NCBI RefSeq assembly: GCF_963662255.1
Contig: NC_085055.1
Location: forward strand, 1,721,979 to 1,785,978
DNA from: Cinclus cinclus
Lineage: Eukaryota; Chordata; Aves; Passeriformes; Cinclidae
DNA length: 64,000 nt
Direction: 5' to 3'
Shown here piece by piece: positions 1 to 12,000 of the stretch (positions are counted from its first letter, which is position 1; each line of letters opens with the position of its first letter). The translations under genes and the position numbers were made by a program. The notes under the pieces are model-generated. The model made no database searches, was not told the origin of the DNA, and saw nothing but the letters and a program-made list of their open reading frames with translations.

Positions 1-186
1 GATCGTGGGAATAATTTAATCATGTGACATGCACTGAGATCCTGTGAATAATTGAATCATGTGAACTACATTGAGATCTCGTGAATAATTTCATCATGTG
101 AAATATACATTGAGATCATGGGAATAATTTAATAATATGAAATACACTGAGATCATGGGAATAATTTAATCATTTGAAATACAGCT
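1..186. repeat. 37-39-bp tandem repeat, 5 copies, cut by window start
   Basis: Units begin gagatc(a/c)tg(g/t)gaataattt and contain aatcatgtgaaata. The first copy is incomplete at the window edge, so the array extends beyond it. Confidence 0.85.
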
Positions 187-880
187 CCTTCTTCATTGCA
201 GTTTTGAAGCATCTTCCCAAAGACAGCAATAACTCTTTCAGGGAGCTGAACCCTGAAAGTCACCCTTGTTTCCTGGGAGTATTTATTGTCCTGAGTGCTC
301 CCTGATGGATCAGGGCAGTGCAAGGAGGGGAGGCCACAGGCAGAAGGATTTTATGGCCTCTCTCAAGTCCTGTACACAGCTTTTCCTCCATTTGCTGCTG
401 TTAAACATTTGGGATCATATGGCACTTTAAGTGCTCTGATTTATGGGGAGGCAGCAACTGCATCTGTAATAATCATTCTAAAGGCTGAGTTTAAGAGCAA
501 TCCACTGTATTTATTTGGGACATAAACACTCCTCTGTAATGCATGTGGGAATCAGCCCAGGCTGAACTCACAGCCATGAGCTTCGAGGTCACAGCCAAGG
601 TGGAAGTGACTGGGGAGAAAGGCAAATATTGGGAATTAGCAAATGGAAAACTGCCTTTTTCTCCTGTTAAATATTCTGGATGCATGGCTGTAATTTCTTA
701 CTCTCTCATAAAGAGCCTGGCGTTGCACAGAAAAAGATAAATACAACCCCAGGCTCGACTGAGCTTTGCTTTCCAAAGTTACCTGCTTTATCTGTGCATA
801 GACATTGTCTCCCTGGAATTAGGAAACTCGAGGTGGCTCTGCAAGGTCAATTACCTTTGAGCTCCCTCAAGTGGCAATGA
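187..880. other. Unassigned flank upstream of MFSD1
   Basis: Single-copy sequence with short frames only. No exon, promoter or repeat recognised. Confidence 0.5.
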
Positions 881-882
881 AA

Positions 883-1165
883 CCTTGGAGTTTGTCACAG
901 AAATCCTCAAGTTCGTCACTGCAATCCTCGAGTTTTTTACAAAATCCTTGGACTTTGTCACTGAAATCCTTGAGTTTTTTTACAAAACTCCTTGAGTTTC
1001 TCACTGAAATCCTTGAGTTTGTCACTGGAATCCTTGAGTTTGTCACTGAAACCCTCGAGCTTTTTACAAAACCCCTTGAGTTGGTCACTGAAACTCAATT
1101 TTTTTTAACAAAAAGACTGGAGTTGGTCGCTGAAATCCTTGAGTTTACCACTGAAACTCTCCAAT
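883..1165. repeat. 21-bp degenerate tandem repeat, about 13 copies
   Basis: Core is cttgagtttgtcactgaaat with variants in which gtcactga becomes ttttacaaa. A unit length divisible by three keeps both strands open, producing spurious 70-117-residue frames. Confidence 0.85.
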
Positions 1166-1785
1166 TTGTTGCTTTTCCAACGAAGCCCTGTAATTGGAGA
1201 CCACGTTTTTCACAGCAGCTGTAGGAAACTGAGACGCTCGGATTTCAAGGAACCGAAACCAGTTCAGTGAACGTGATTCATTTAATAAGACCATTCTCTT
1301 TTGGCAGGTCTCTGAAAAGATGTGTATCAAGTGAAATGAAGCGTTTTATGTGCAGGAGGAGTTTGTATCTGGTTCACAACATGATACCTGCATGTTTTGA
1401 GAAGTTGTTTTGACTTTCTTCTATGGTTCCTTATCAAATTCATGACAGAGCAGCTGCAAAGTCAATGTGTTGTTCAGGTAAAACTCAGCCCTTTGCTTTC
1501 TACACCTTGAAAAGGTAAATTAATCCTTTGGCTTAAATCACAAGTGGTTTTGCCTCATTAAGAACATATTTTATTCAAAAAGAGCATCTTTTAATCAGGA
1601 AGCAATTGAAGTGCACACAGAATTCGGGTAATTTTTGTGCAAGAAGGTGACATTTGATGAAAGACTGGAGCTTTTGACAGTAAAAATGTAGCGTTTTCAA
1701 GGGTTGCTGTAATGTAGCAAGAACCTTTCTTGAGAAAAAAAAAAAAACAAAAAAAACACAAAACTTTGGAGAAGAGAAGCATTCC
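1166..1785. other. Unassigned flank
   Basis: AT-rich single-copy sequence with an A-rich run near 1733-1762. Nothing coding recognised. Confidence 0.5.
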
Positions 1786-2066
1786 AGTGTTTGAAGGGGC
1801 TGCCGGGAAGCTGGAGAGGAACTGGGAATGAATTCCCACTGCCAGAGGGCAGGGCTGGATGGGATTTTGGGAAGGAATTGTTCCCTGGGAGGATGGGGAT
1901 GGATGGGCTGGAATTCCCAGAGCAGCTGTGGCTGCCCCTGGATCCCTGGCAGTGTCCCAGGCCAGGTTGGACACTGGGGCTGGAGCAGCCTGGGACAGTG
2001 GGAGGTGTCCCTGCCATGGATGACTTTGATGTCCCTTCCATCCCACACCATGCTGTGATTCCATGA
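1786..2066 (+). mobile_element. CR1-type LINE 3' fragment
   Basis: Has the standard order seen in all + copies here: agctggagaggaactgg, gggaaggaattgttccctgg, cccagagcagctgtggctg, gcctgggacagtgggaggtg, and an attccatgatcc end. Truncated at the 5' side, no reverse-transcriptase frame. Confidence 0.85.
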
Positions 2067-2171
2067 TCCCGTGACTTTAACACCCAAAATAAGGACAAGG
2101 CAGCATTTTCACATTGATGTTCTATTTTCCTGGATGCTTGCTGCAGGCTGGCTGCAACCTGGCCCTCAAAC

Positions 2172-2325
2172 TTCACTTACACTTGCATTTCCACTTACAC
2201 TTCCATTTCCATTTCCATTTACCCTTACAATTCCCTTTACACTTCCATTTCCATTTCCACTTATATTTACCTTTACACTTACATTTACACTTCCATTTCC
2301 ATTCACACTTCCATTTACAGTAATT
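2172..2325. repeat. 6/12-bp tandem repeat (ttccat / ttacac)
   Basis: Alternating ttccat and ttacac hexamers. A few related hexamers reappear at 2722-2760, next to the MFSD1 CpG island, suggesting a once longer array. Confidence 0.85.
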
Positions 2326-2329
2326 GATG

Positions 2330-2720
2330 AATGGAAAAGGATATTTGCCTTTATAAACAAACTGTAGGTTTGCTGATAAACGGAATTGGATATTGAAACA
2401 TGAAAGAAACAATGGAGAAAATCTATGAATTCTGTAATAATTAAAAATTAACAGGGAGGGTTGTACGTTAGAAGAGAATTTCAGGTATCAGGTGTTCTGG
2501 GAAGTCTGTGCATCTCAAGTACCTCAGCCCACGGGGAAAGAGAGAGGGAAGTGCAGCCGGGAAATGAGGATAAAAAGGAGGCTGTGTCCTCCAAAGATGT
2601 GAGAGATCGCAGGGGAATGCCCCATGGCCTGTCCCTTTACTGGAATAAAGCGAACGGGACTCCTGCGTCTCCTTTTCGGACATAAACCTCCGGTGTTTGT
2701 GCATTCATTTTCCTGACACG
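2330..2720. other. Unassigned sequence before the MFSD1 promoter
   Basis: Mixed composition, no recognisable coding content. Could hold distal promoter elements. Confidence 0.4.
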
Positions 2721-2808
2721 CTTCCATTTACACTTACACGTCCATTTACATTTTGTACATTTATTTCCCGTTTCCCAGGCCTCGGCCCGGCGCTGCCGTG
2801 GCGACGGG

Positions 2809-2880
2809 GTCACGTGACGGGCGTGACCACCACGTGACGGGGCTCACGTGACGGTCGGTCACGTGACGGGACTCACGTGA
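2809..2880. promoter_or_regulatory. Cluster of five CACGTG palindromes (CLEAR-like E-boxes) at MFSD1 promoter
   Basis: CACGTG cores are at 2811, 2831, 2845, 2860 and 2874. Two have the full 10-bp palindrome GTCACGTGAC (2809-2818 and 2858-2867), and all five have the A or AC flank of the CLEAR consensus. Centre-to-centre spacing is 20, 14, 15 and 14 bp. TFEB, TFE3 and MITF bind such sites in lysosomal genes, and the gene directly downstream encodes a lysosomal membrane protein. USF or MYC/MAX family factors could also bind these cores. Confidence 0.8.
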
Positions 2881-2890
2881 GGAAGGCGCG

Positions 2891-3044
2891 ATGGCGGACG
2901 AGGAGCGGGCGCTGCTCGGCGCCGAGGGCGGCGATGGCGGCGGCGGCTCCCCGGGCCCTCCCCGCGCCCTGCCCGCCGCCTGCGACCCCCGCCGCCTCCC
3001 GCACCGCCTGCTCGTGCTGGCCTTCATGTGCTTCCTGGGATTCG
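2891..3044 (+). CDS. MFSD1: MFSD1 coding exon 1 (residues 1-51, start)
   Basis: The ATG lies in a good initiation context (G at -3, G at +4), 11 nt after the last E-box. The exon encodes an acidic start with the EERALL dileucine sorting motif, a Gly/Pro-rich stretch, then the start of TM1 (RLLVLAFMCFLGFG). It ends one base into a Gly codon before gtgcgg. Reading on through the intron gives an unrelated tail, so the splice is required. Confidence 0.95.
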
Positions 3045-6000
3045 GTGCGGGACGGGGCCGGGGCGCTGCGTGTGGGGGAGGTTCGGGGGTGTCCGGGTGC
3101 CAGGCAGAGCCCTGAGGCGTCCCCTTGTCCCTGCAGGCAGCTACTTCTGCTACGACAACCCGGCCGCTCTCCAAACGCAGGTTCAGCGGGTGAGTCGCTG
3201 TCGGAGGGCTTTCAAAAGCGGGGAGAGTGGCAGCCTCTGTGGGCACGGACTCACGGGACTGGGGGAGATGGGCAGGAATTGTTCCCCGGGAGGGCGGCGG
3301 GCCCTGGCACAGAGCGCCCAGAGCAGCTGCGGCTGTCCCTGCGTCCCTGGCAGTGTCCAGCTGGAGCAACCCGGGATTGTGGAAGGTGTCCCTGGGCTTG
3401 GAACAAAAATTGATTTTAAGTCTTTTCCATCCTAACTCATCTAGAAATTCTGTGTATTACAGCAAATTCTTTCTACTTGGTACTTCCCGAACGCTTAACC
3501 TGTGCCCCTGTAATTAGCTGAGGAATAATCACTTTTTCTAATTCCCCTGTGCTGTGTAGGACATGAAGGTGAACACAGCCCAGTTCATGGCACTCTATGC
3601 CTGGTACTCCTGGCCCAATGTGGTGCTGTGCTTCTTTGGAGGTTTCCTGATAGACAGAGTGTTTGGAATCCGGTGAGTGCCATGTTCGTGTCACTTCTGT
3701 GCAAGCAGTGATGAGCTGAACCTGCAGGTGAAGTTTACACTTTATATTATAAAGATTTTCAAGGTTAAAATCAACCTTTTCAGTGTTTTTTTCCCCATGC
3801 GGTTTAGGATTTTTTAACAATATAGATGAGCTTCCTTCCCTTTATAATTTAAATAAATTTGTTTCAAAAGCACCACCTTGTTTTCTGTGGGAATTGTTGA
3901 GATGCACAATTTAAAAGAGATCTTTTAATTGCCCATCCACTTCCTTTGTTTCCCTGTAATAATAATCATGTCCCTGTACTAATAAAAACCCCGTGCTGCA
4001 GACCTAAAAAAGTGTTTTGTAGGGGAAAAAAGTGGATTCTGGTTATGCATGAAGTGATTTTATTTTCTTTCCAGGTTGGGCACTGTCATATTCAGCATCT
4101 TTGTGTGTGTTGGGCAGGTGAGTGCTGCAGGGGAAGGAGTGAGGGATGATCTGGGTCTGCAGTTTGTGCTTCACTTCAGAGAACTGGAGTGGGAGATCCC
4201 TGGGTTGTGTTGGGAAAGGGAACCTTGGAATGTGACTGGAACTGTGGGAGGGATCCACGTTTTTTATGTGTTTGATGTGAAATTGGTTGAGGATGACACA
4301 GTCCCAGGTGAGCCAGGCTGGAGATGATGAACAGCAGAGGGAGCAAAAACCAAAAAAGAGCAGGAATTGGATGTGAAGTATTTCTGGGAAGGGAAGATCA
4401 TTTTTATTCCTGTTTTTCAGACAGTTCTGCTCTGTTCTACACCCAAATTTTCATTTTCCTTCACTGCTGTTTGCAGGTGGTGTTTGCTCTGGGAGCTCTG
4501 TTCAACACCTTCTGGCTGATGGAAGTGGGCAGGTTCATTTTTGGGTGAGTCTGGAAGGGAAGGTTTGTGCTCTTTGAAGTAAGGCCACCTAGAAAACTAC
4601 AAAAACTAACCCCAGGAAACTGTCCTAGAACAGTCCTGCCACTTGGAGCCAAAATTGGTGAATTCTGAGACCTCTGAAGCTGAGGAATGCAAGATCTCCA
4701 CTTCTTTTCCTTTGTAACTTAGAAAACAAAAGCCAGGACTTTGCAGATGTTAATGCAAGATCTCCACTTCTTTTCCTTTGTAACTTAGAAAACAAAAGCC
4801 AGGACTTTGCAGATGTTACTGAATCAAAAACCGTGGCCCCACCAATTCTTCCTCAATCACTGCAGTTCCATTTTTGACTCTTTCCTTTCTTTTGCCTTGT
4901 ACATATAAATATGCATCCAGTCTCCCTGCCCACAGCCAGATTTCTCTGAAATTCTGCTCCTGCCAAGGACCTTTCAGCTTTGCCTGCTGCATTTGGGATG
5001 CTCTGTTTTATTTCCAGGATTGGTGGTGAGTCCTTGGCCGTGGCCCAGAACACGTATGCAGTGAGCTGGTTCAAGGGCAAGGAGTTAAACCTGGTGTTTG
5101 GATTGCAGCTCAGCATGGCCAGAATTGTGAGTTTGCACCAGTGCACAGCTGGGAATGGAGAGAGGACTCGTGCTCCTCATTTTAGGGCTCCTTTTGGGTG
5201 ATTTTAACCACTGCAGGTGTTTCCCTGGTGGAACTGGGAACTGGGTGGTGGGTTTGGGATTACAGCCATGGATCCTTCTCTGGGGCAAAAGGAGGGAAAA
5301 AGGGTTTGTCCTGGTGCCTGTCAGCTGGGAATCCTGTTTGATCAGAGAGATTCAATATCAATCAGAGAGCTGGGAATCCTGTTTGATCAGAGAGATTCAG
5401 TATCAGTCAGAGAGCTGGGAATCCTGTTTGATCAGAGAGATTCAGTATCAGTCAGAGAGCTGGGAATCCTGTTTGATCAGAGAGATTCAGTATCAGTCAG
5501 AGAGCTGGGAATCCTGTTTGATCAGAGAGATTCAGTATCAGTCAGAGCTGGGAATCCTGTTTGATCAGAGAGATTCAATATCAATCAGAGAGCTGGGAAT
5601 CCTGTTTGATCAGAGAGATTCAATATCAATCAGAGAGCTGGGAATCCTGTTTGATCAGAGAGATTCAATATCAATCAGAGAGCTGGGAATCCTGTTTGAT
5701 CAGAGAGATTCAGTATCAGTCAGAGAGCTGGGAATCCTGTTTGATCAGAGAGATTCAGTATCAGTCAGAGAGCTGGGAATCCTGTTTGATCAGAGAGATT
5801 CAATATCAATCAGAGAGCTGGGAATCCTGTTTGATCAGAGAGATTCAGTATCAGTCAGAGAGCTGGGAATCCTGTTTGATCAGAGAGATTCAGTATCAGT
5901 CAGAGAGCTGGGAATCCTGTTTGATCAGAGAGATTCAGTATCAGTCAGAGAGCTGGGAATCCTGTTTGATCAGAGAGATTCAATATCAATCAGAGAGCTG

Positions 6001-9000
6001 GGAATCCTGTTTGATCAGAGAGATTCAATATCAATCAGAGAGCTGGGAATCCTGTTTGATCAGAGAGATTCAGTATCAGTCAGAGAGCTGGGAATCCTGT
6101 TTGATCAGAGAGATTCAGTATCAGTCAGAGAGCTGGGAATCCTGTTTGATCAGAGAGATTCAGTATCAGTCAGAGAGCTGGGAATCCTGTTTGATCAGAG
6201 AGATTCAGTATCAGTCAGAGCTGGGAATCCTGTTTGATCAGAGAGATTCAATATCAATCAGAGAGCTGGGAATCCTGTTTGATCAGAGAGATTCAGTATC
6301 AATCAGAGAGCTGGGAATCCTGTTTGATCAGAGAGATTCAGTATCAGTCAGAGCTGGGAATCCTGTTTGATCAGAGAGATTCAATATCAATCAAACTGAT
6401 TCCATATTAATCAAACAGATTAACTGTCAATCAAATGATGGGAATTCTGTTTGATCAGAATTCAGAGCTGATCAGAATTTGATCAGTTCAGCTCAGTTTC
6501 TGAGCTCCTGCACATGGGTTAATCACTGCTCATAGGTGAAAACTCTTCCAGACTTGTGTAAAATTCCAATTAGTGATGTTATTTCCTTGCTGCAGTGATT
6601 AATTGATTGCCAAGGGAACACTCTGGATCCTTTTCCCTGCTGGTTGGAGTTCCCTGGGTAGCATTTGAGTAATGAACATTCCTGCCTGGTGAATCCCTGG
6701 GGCTGGGAAATGCTGTGTTCTTCACATGGCTCTGTTGTGCCTAGGGGAGCACGGTGAACATGAATATTATGGGATGGATCTACTCCAGAGTTCAGGATCT
6801 CCTGGGCTCTGCTGGTCCCAGCACCCTCGGCCTGGCTCTGCTCATAGGTCAGTGATGCTTTGGGTTGGTGTCACCTGTGTGTGCTCATCATTTATTGACC
6901 CCTTAAGAGAGCATTTATTAATCACTTAAAATCCCCTCGAGCCTAGGAGTAGCAATTCCAACACGTTTTTGTATCACAGTCCCATTCTGTCTCAGCTCAC
7001 TGCAGCTTCTGAAATGCTGTGGCATTTTTTGGGGTTGCCAAATTCAAGTCTGTGCCTTGTGGAGATGAAATTTTTCACATCCTCTGAGCGAAGGACGGGC
7101 TTGAATTTTTTTTTCTGAGCGGTGTCAAAGCTTGCCTGTGGTTATCTGATTGTAAAAGTGAAATTTGAACAATTTTGGGCTGTGTTCCCTTCCCTCAGAG
7201 CCATGGGCACAGAGATTTTGGTATTGGGAATAAAACCAGGTTGGTTTCTGTTCCTGCAAGGTGCAGATGAGGAGCTTGGCTGTGCTGAGGGGGGAGTGGT
7301 GGTGATGTTTGAAATGAAATAAAATAAATTCACGTGCATGAAACAGGTGTGTGCCACGTGTCAGGTTTAGTTTTACACCTGAGCCTTGCAGCTGTGCAGC
7401 TCTTGAGCCTTAAAGCTGGTTCTAAACTTGGTGCACCTTGGCACGCCCAACAAAAACTGCACTAATAGGGCTGAAAAACCAAATTTCTGCTGCAGCTGTC
7501 AGCTGAACTTTTGGTGTTGCCTTCTTCAGGTGGAGTCACTTGTGTGTTCTCACTGAGCTGTGCTTTAATCCTGGCTTACCTGGACAGGAGAGCAGAGAAA
7601 TTGCTGTGTAAGGAGCAGGGGAAAACAGGTGAGTGCTGGGCTGAGCTCTGCACTTCAGCCAGTTCAGTGCCTGCTATTACACTTGTCAGAATTCAGCAAT
7701 CAGAATTTAACTCGTTTTTACAGTGAGTTTTGGTTTTAAAACCAGATGCAGATGCGCTGTGTTTAATTTATTGATGAGTAGTTAATGTATTCATTTATTT
7801 TAATTTCTTTCTGAAGTTTATTACTAGAATTCAAACTCCTCACTTTTCTCAGAAAAAAAATGTTCTTCTAATTTATTTCTGAGGTTTATTACTGTTATTC
7901 AAACTCCTCACTTTTCTCCTAAAAATTGTTTCTTTTAATTTATTTCTGAGGTTTATTACTGTTATTCAAGCTCCTCACTTTTCTCCTAAAAATTGTTTCT
8001 TTTAATTTATTTCTGAGGTTTATTACTGTTATTCAAACTCCTCACTTTTCTCCTAAATCTTGTTTAATTTATTTCTGGATTTTATTACTGTTACTCACCT
8101 GCTTTATTTATTTTCCCCAATTTGTGCCCTTGCCACTGGTTCTGTGTTTTTTCCTTGGAGCTCATTTCCCTCAGCAGGGCTGAAGACCCAGGGAGCTCTT
8201 CTCTGTCAGCGTGTGATGGGTTGAGTTTTCCATGTGGGAGAACTCAAACCAGCTAAAAATAAACTACTGAGCTAAAATCAATTAGAATTTCGTTAAAACC
8301 AAAATTCAGGCAGAGCTGTTGGAGGGGCTGTGGGCTGGAAGGAACCTTTCATCTCTGAGCAGGCAGGGGTGTGCTTTGGCAGGGTTTGGGATCACCTGGG
8401 TGTTCTCCAGTGGGATGAATCCCACATTTGTTGATCCTGCCTGCTTCCCTCTCCCCTGTGCAGGAGAAGTGATCAAGCTGACTGATGTGAAGGATTTCTC
8501 CTTGTCCTTGTGGCTCATCTTTGTCATCTGTGTCTGTTACTACGCTGCAGTTTTCCCTTTCATTGGCCTTGGGAAGTAAGTGCCCCTCACTTTTTCCAAG
8601 CTTTGAACCAAAATGATTGAAAAAATTCACATTTAGCAGCTGAGCTGTGTGGGAGTTGTCACTCTGAGTGGTCAGGAGCACCAGGAATGTTTGAGTCCCT
8701 GATTAAAACTGGGCACGGGTTGAAAGCGTGGGGTGGGATTTGGTGGCCTTGTAGGATTTATTCCATATTTACAGCCCAGTATCTCATTAGTTGGGTTAAA
8801 TGTTGCTTGTGGACTTTCCCTCAAAGTATAATTTGAATGATCCTTAAATCAAAAATCTGTGGAGTCTGATAACAAGCTCCTAAATTAATTATAAATAAGA
8901 ATCTGGGATGTTTATGTCAAGGCTCTGCTTATTTTTTTTGTAAATTAAATTCTCGTGTCTTTGACTTAATTTTGATTTCACATCCTTCAAGTCTGCATTT

Positions 9001-12000
9001 TCCTAAATGGATTTTTATTTTTCCTTCCCTCAGGGTTTTCTTTATTGAAAAATTCCGATTTTCCCCTCAAGAAGCCAGTGCAATTAACAGGTATTACAAA
9101 ATTGTGATTATAACAACATTGTGATTGATTTAATAAGGAACATTGCCAGGTTTTGGGATGTATTTTTGGGCTTTGGGCAGGTGGGAAGAGATTTGGGATC
9201 TCCTGTGAGCTGCATTTAAGTGGAGAAATAAAAACTGGAAAACGTTGGATGTGGGTTTTTAAATTAAAAACAGATGTTCACACTGGAAAGGCAAAGTTCT
9301 GAAGGGTTTTATTTTAGTATTTGGTGATTCTTTCTGAGTGATAAAAGTAGTTTATGAACAACACTGAACTCGGTTTGGTAGTTTGAGGATAAATTTGTGA
9401 TGTGGCCAAAACCCAAAGCAATAAAACCCCACAAAAAAACCAAAACCAAAACAAACAAAAAAACCCTTTCTGGGCTCTCTCCCTGCTTCCTTGGATCCTG
9501 AACACTTTTGGGAATTCCAAATTATTGGGATTTTTGAGGATAAATTTGTGATGTGGCCAAAGCCCAAAGTAATAAAAGCCCCCAAAAATAAAATTCTGGG
9601 CTCTGTCCCTGCTTCTTCAGATCCTGAACGCTTGTGGAAATTCCAAATTATTGGGATTTTTTTTTTGGGGGGGAGGTATTTATTTTCCTTCTGAGCTCAG
9701 AGTTGCCAGAGGACTCTGGGAGTGTTAAATCTTTGATTTCCCTCTGGTGCAGCATCGTGTACATCATCTCAGCCCCCATGTCCCCAGTGTTTGGGATTCT
9801 GGTGGATAAAGTTGGCAAGAACATCATCTGGGTGCTGTGTGCTGTGCTCACCACGCTGGGCTCCCACATCCTGCTGGCCTTCACCTTCTGGAACCCCTGG
9901 ATAGCCATGGTAACCTCCCAGGAATGGGATTTAAATATGGAATATTCCTGTCAGGAATAGGGAGTGAGCTCTGGGGTTAGCACTGAGTTATTGGGGTTTG
10001 GGGTGGGAAGGATTGGATAGCCATGGGAACCTCCCAGGAATGGGATTTAAATATGGAATATTCCTGTCAGGAATTGGGAGTGAGCTCTGGGGTTAGCACT
10101 GAGTTATTGGGGTTTGGGGTGGGAAGGATTGGATAGCCATGGGAACCTCCCAGGAATGGGATTTAAATATGGAATATTCCTGTCAGGAATAGGGAGTGAG
10201 CTCTGGGGTTAGCACTGAGTTATTGGGGTTTGGGGTGGGAAGGATTGGATAGCCATGGGAACCTCCCAGGAATGGGATTTAAATATGGAATATTCCTGTC
10301 AGGAATTGGGAGTGAGCTCTGGGGTTAGCACTGAGTTATTGGGGTTTGGGGTGGGAAGGATTGGATAGCCATGGGAACCTCCCAGGAATGGGATTTAAAT
10401 ATGGAATATTCCTGTCAGGAATAGGGAGTGAGCTCTGGGGTTAGTGGGAAGGATTGGATAGCCATGGGAACCTCCCAGGAATGGGATTAAATATGGAATA
10501 TTCCTGTCAGGAATAGGGAGTGAGCTCTGGGGTTAGCACTGAGTTATTGGGGTTTGGGGTGGGAAGGATTCCTCATTTCATTACTGAGTTCTGTGCTCTC
10601 TTTTGTCAGAAAAATTGTTATTTTAGTTTATTTATGGAGTTTAATGCTAGAACTCCAACTCCTCACTTTATTCCTAAGAATTGTTCTTATAATTTATTTA
10701 TGAAGTTTATTACTAGAACTCCAACTCCTCACTTTTCTCAGAAAAAATGTTCTTTTAGTTTATTTTTGGAGTTCATTACTGTTATTCAAACTGCTCACTT
10801 TTCTCCTAGAAATTGTTCTTTTAGTTTATTTCTGGAGTTTAATGCTAGAACTCAAACTCTTCACTTTCCTCCTAAAAATTGTTCTTATAGTTTATTTCTG
10901 AAGTTTACTGCTGTCACTCAAACTGCTCATTTTTCTTCTAAAAATTGTTCTTCTGGTGCATTTTTGAAGCTTATTACCATAACTCAAACTCCAGTATTCA
11001 TATTTAAGATTGACTATTATTTAATAATGATATATGTATATATTATATTACTGTATTCTAAAAATCTAAATTCCCCACGGTGCGGTTACGCGCGTCAATT
11101 GAAACAACCCATTGCAATTATCACAATTCCAATTTTGTTACTGGATTTTGGAAACACCTCCTCATGCTCAGATTAGAAGCAGTGATTGTTTTATTTTTAT
11201 TTGTGCCCAGTGCCTGCTGGGTGTGGCCTATTCCCTGCTGGCCTGTGCCCTGTGGCCCATGGTGGCCTTCGTGGTCCCTGAGCACCAGCTGGGAACTGCC
11301 TATGGCTTGTGAGTATTGCAGGGATTTGTGCCACAGCAGGGCTGGAGCAGGGCTGGGATGGTCCAGCCTGGGGGGGGAAAGGTTTGGGGTGACCTGGGGA
11401 GGGACAGCACCCGGGGAGTGCCAGAGGGAGGGGACGTGGGGACGTGGGGCTGGGACGTGGGGATGGAATTGCTGGCTGGGATGGGGTTTTTGGGATGCTG
11501 AGATGGGGTTTTTGGGATGCTGTGGTGGGATTTTTGGGATGCTGTGGTGGGATTTTTGGGATGCTGTGGTGGGATTTTTGGGATGCTGTGGTGGGATTTT
11601 TGGGATGCTGGGATGGGATTTTTGGGATGCTGTGGTGGGATTTTTGGGATGCTGGGATGGGATTTTTGGGATGCTGTGGTGGGATATTTGGGATGCTGGG
11701 ATGTTGGGATGGAATTGCTGACTGGGATGGGATTTTGAGATATTGGGATGTTGGGATGGAATTGCTGGCTGGGATGGGATATTTGGGTGTTGGGATGGAA
11801 TTCCTGGCTGGGATGGGATATTGGGATGTTGGGATGGAATTGCTGGCTGGGATGGGATGATGGGATATTGGGATGATGGGATGGAATTGCTGGCTGGGAT
11901 GGGATATTTGGGTGTTGGGATGGAATTCCTGGCTGGGATGGGATATTGGGATGTTGGGATGGAATTCCTGGCTGGGATGGGATATTGGGATGTTGGGATG

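Larger units (their letters stand above)
2766..3110. promoter_or_regulatory. CpG-rich promoter and first-exon island of MFSD1
   Basis: GC-rich with dense CpG compared with the AT-richer flanks, starting about 125 bp before the start codon and running through exon 1 into intron 1. No TATA box is visible. This is the usual form of a housekeeping promoter. The transcription start is not determinable from sequence. Confidence 0.75.

Noticed and set aside
871..1224. 117-residue frame with Leu/Ser/Thr repeats
   Set aside because: The 21-bp repeat keeps three frames open; no signal for a gene.
1..2760. Upstream neighbour gene of MFSD1 (RARRES1 or LXN expected from human order)
   Set aside because: No exon resembling either was recognised in this short flank.
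5155..6370. Long frames repeating SWESCLIREIQYQSE and ELGILFDQRDS
   Set aside because: Product of the 45-bp intron 6 minisatellite; the region lies between two well-supported MFSD1 exons.
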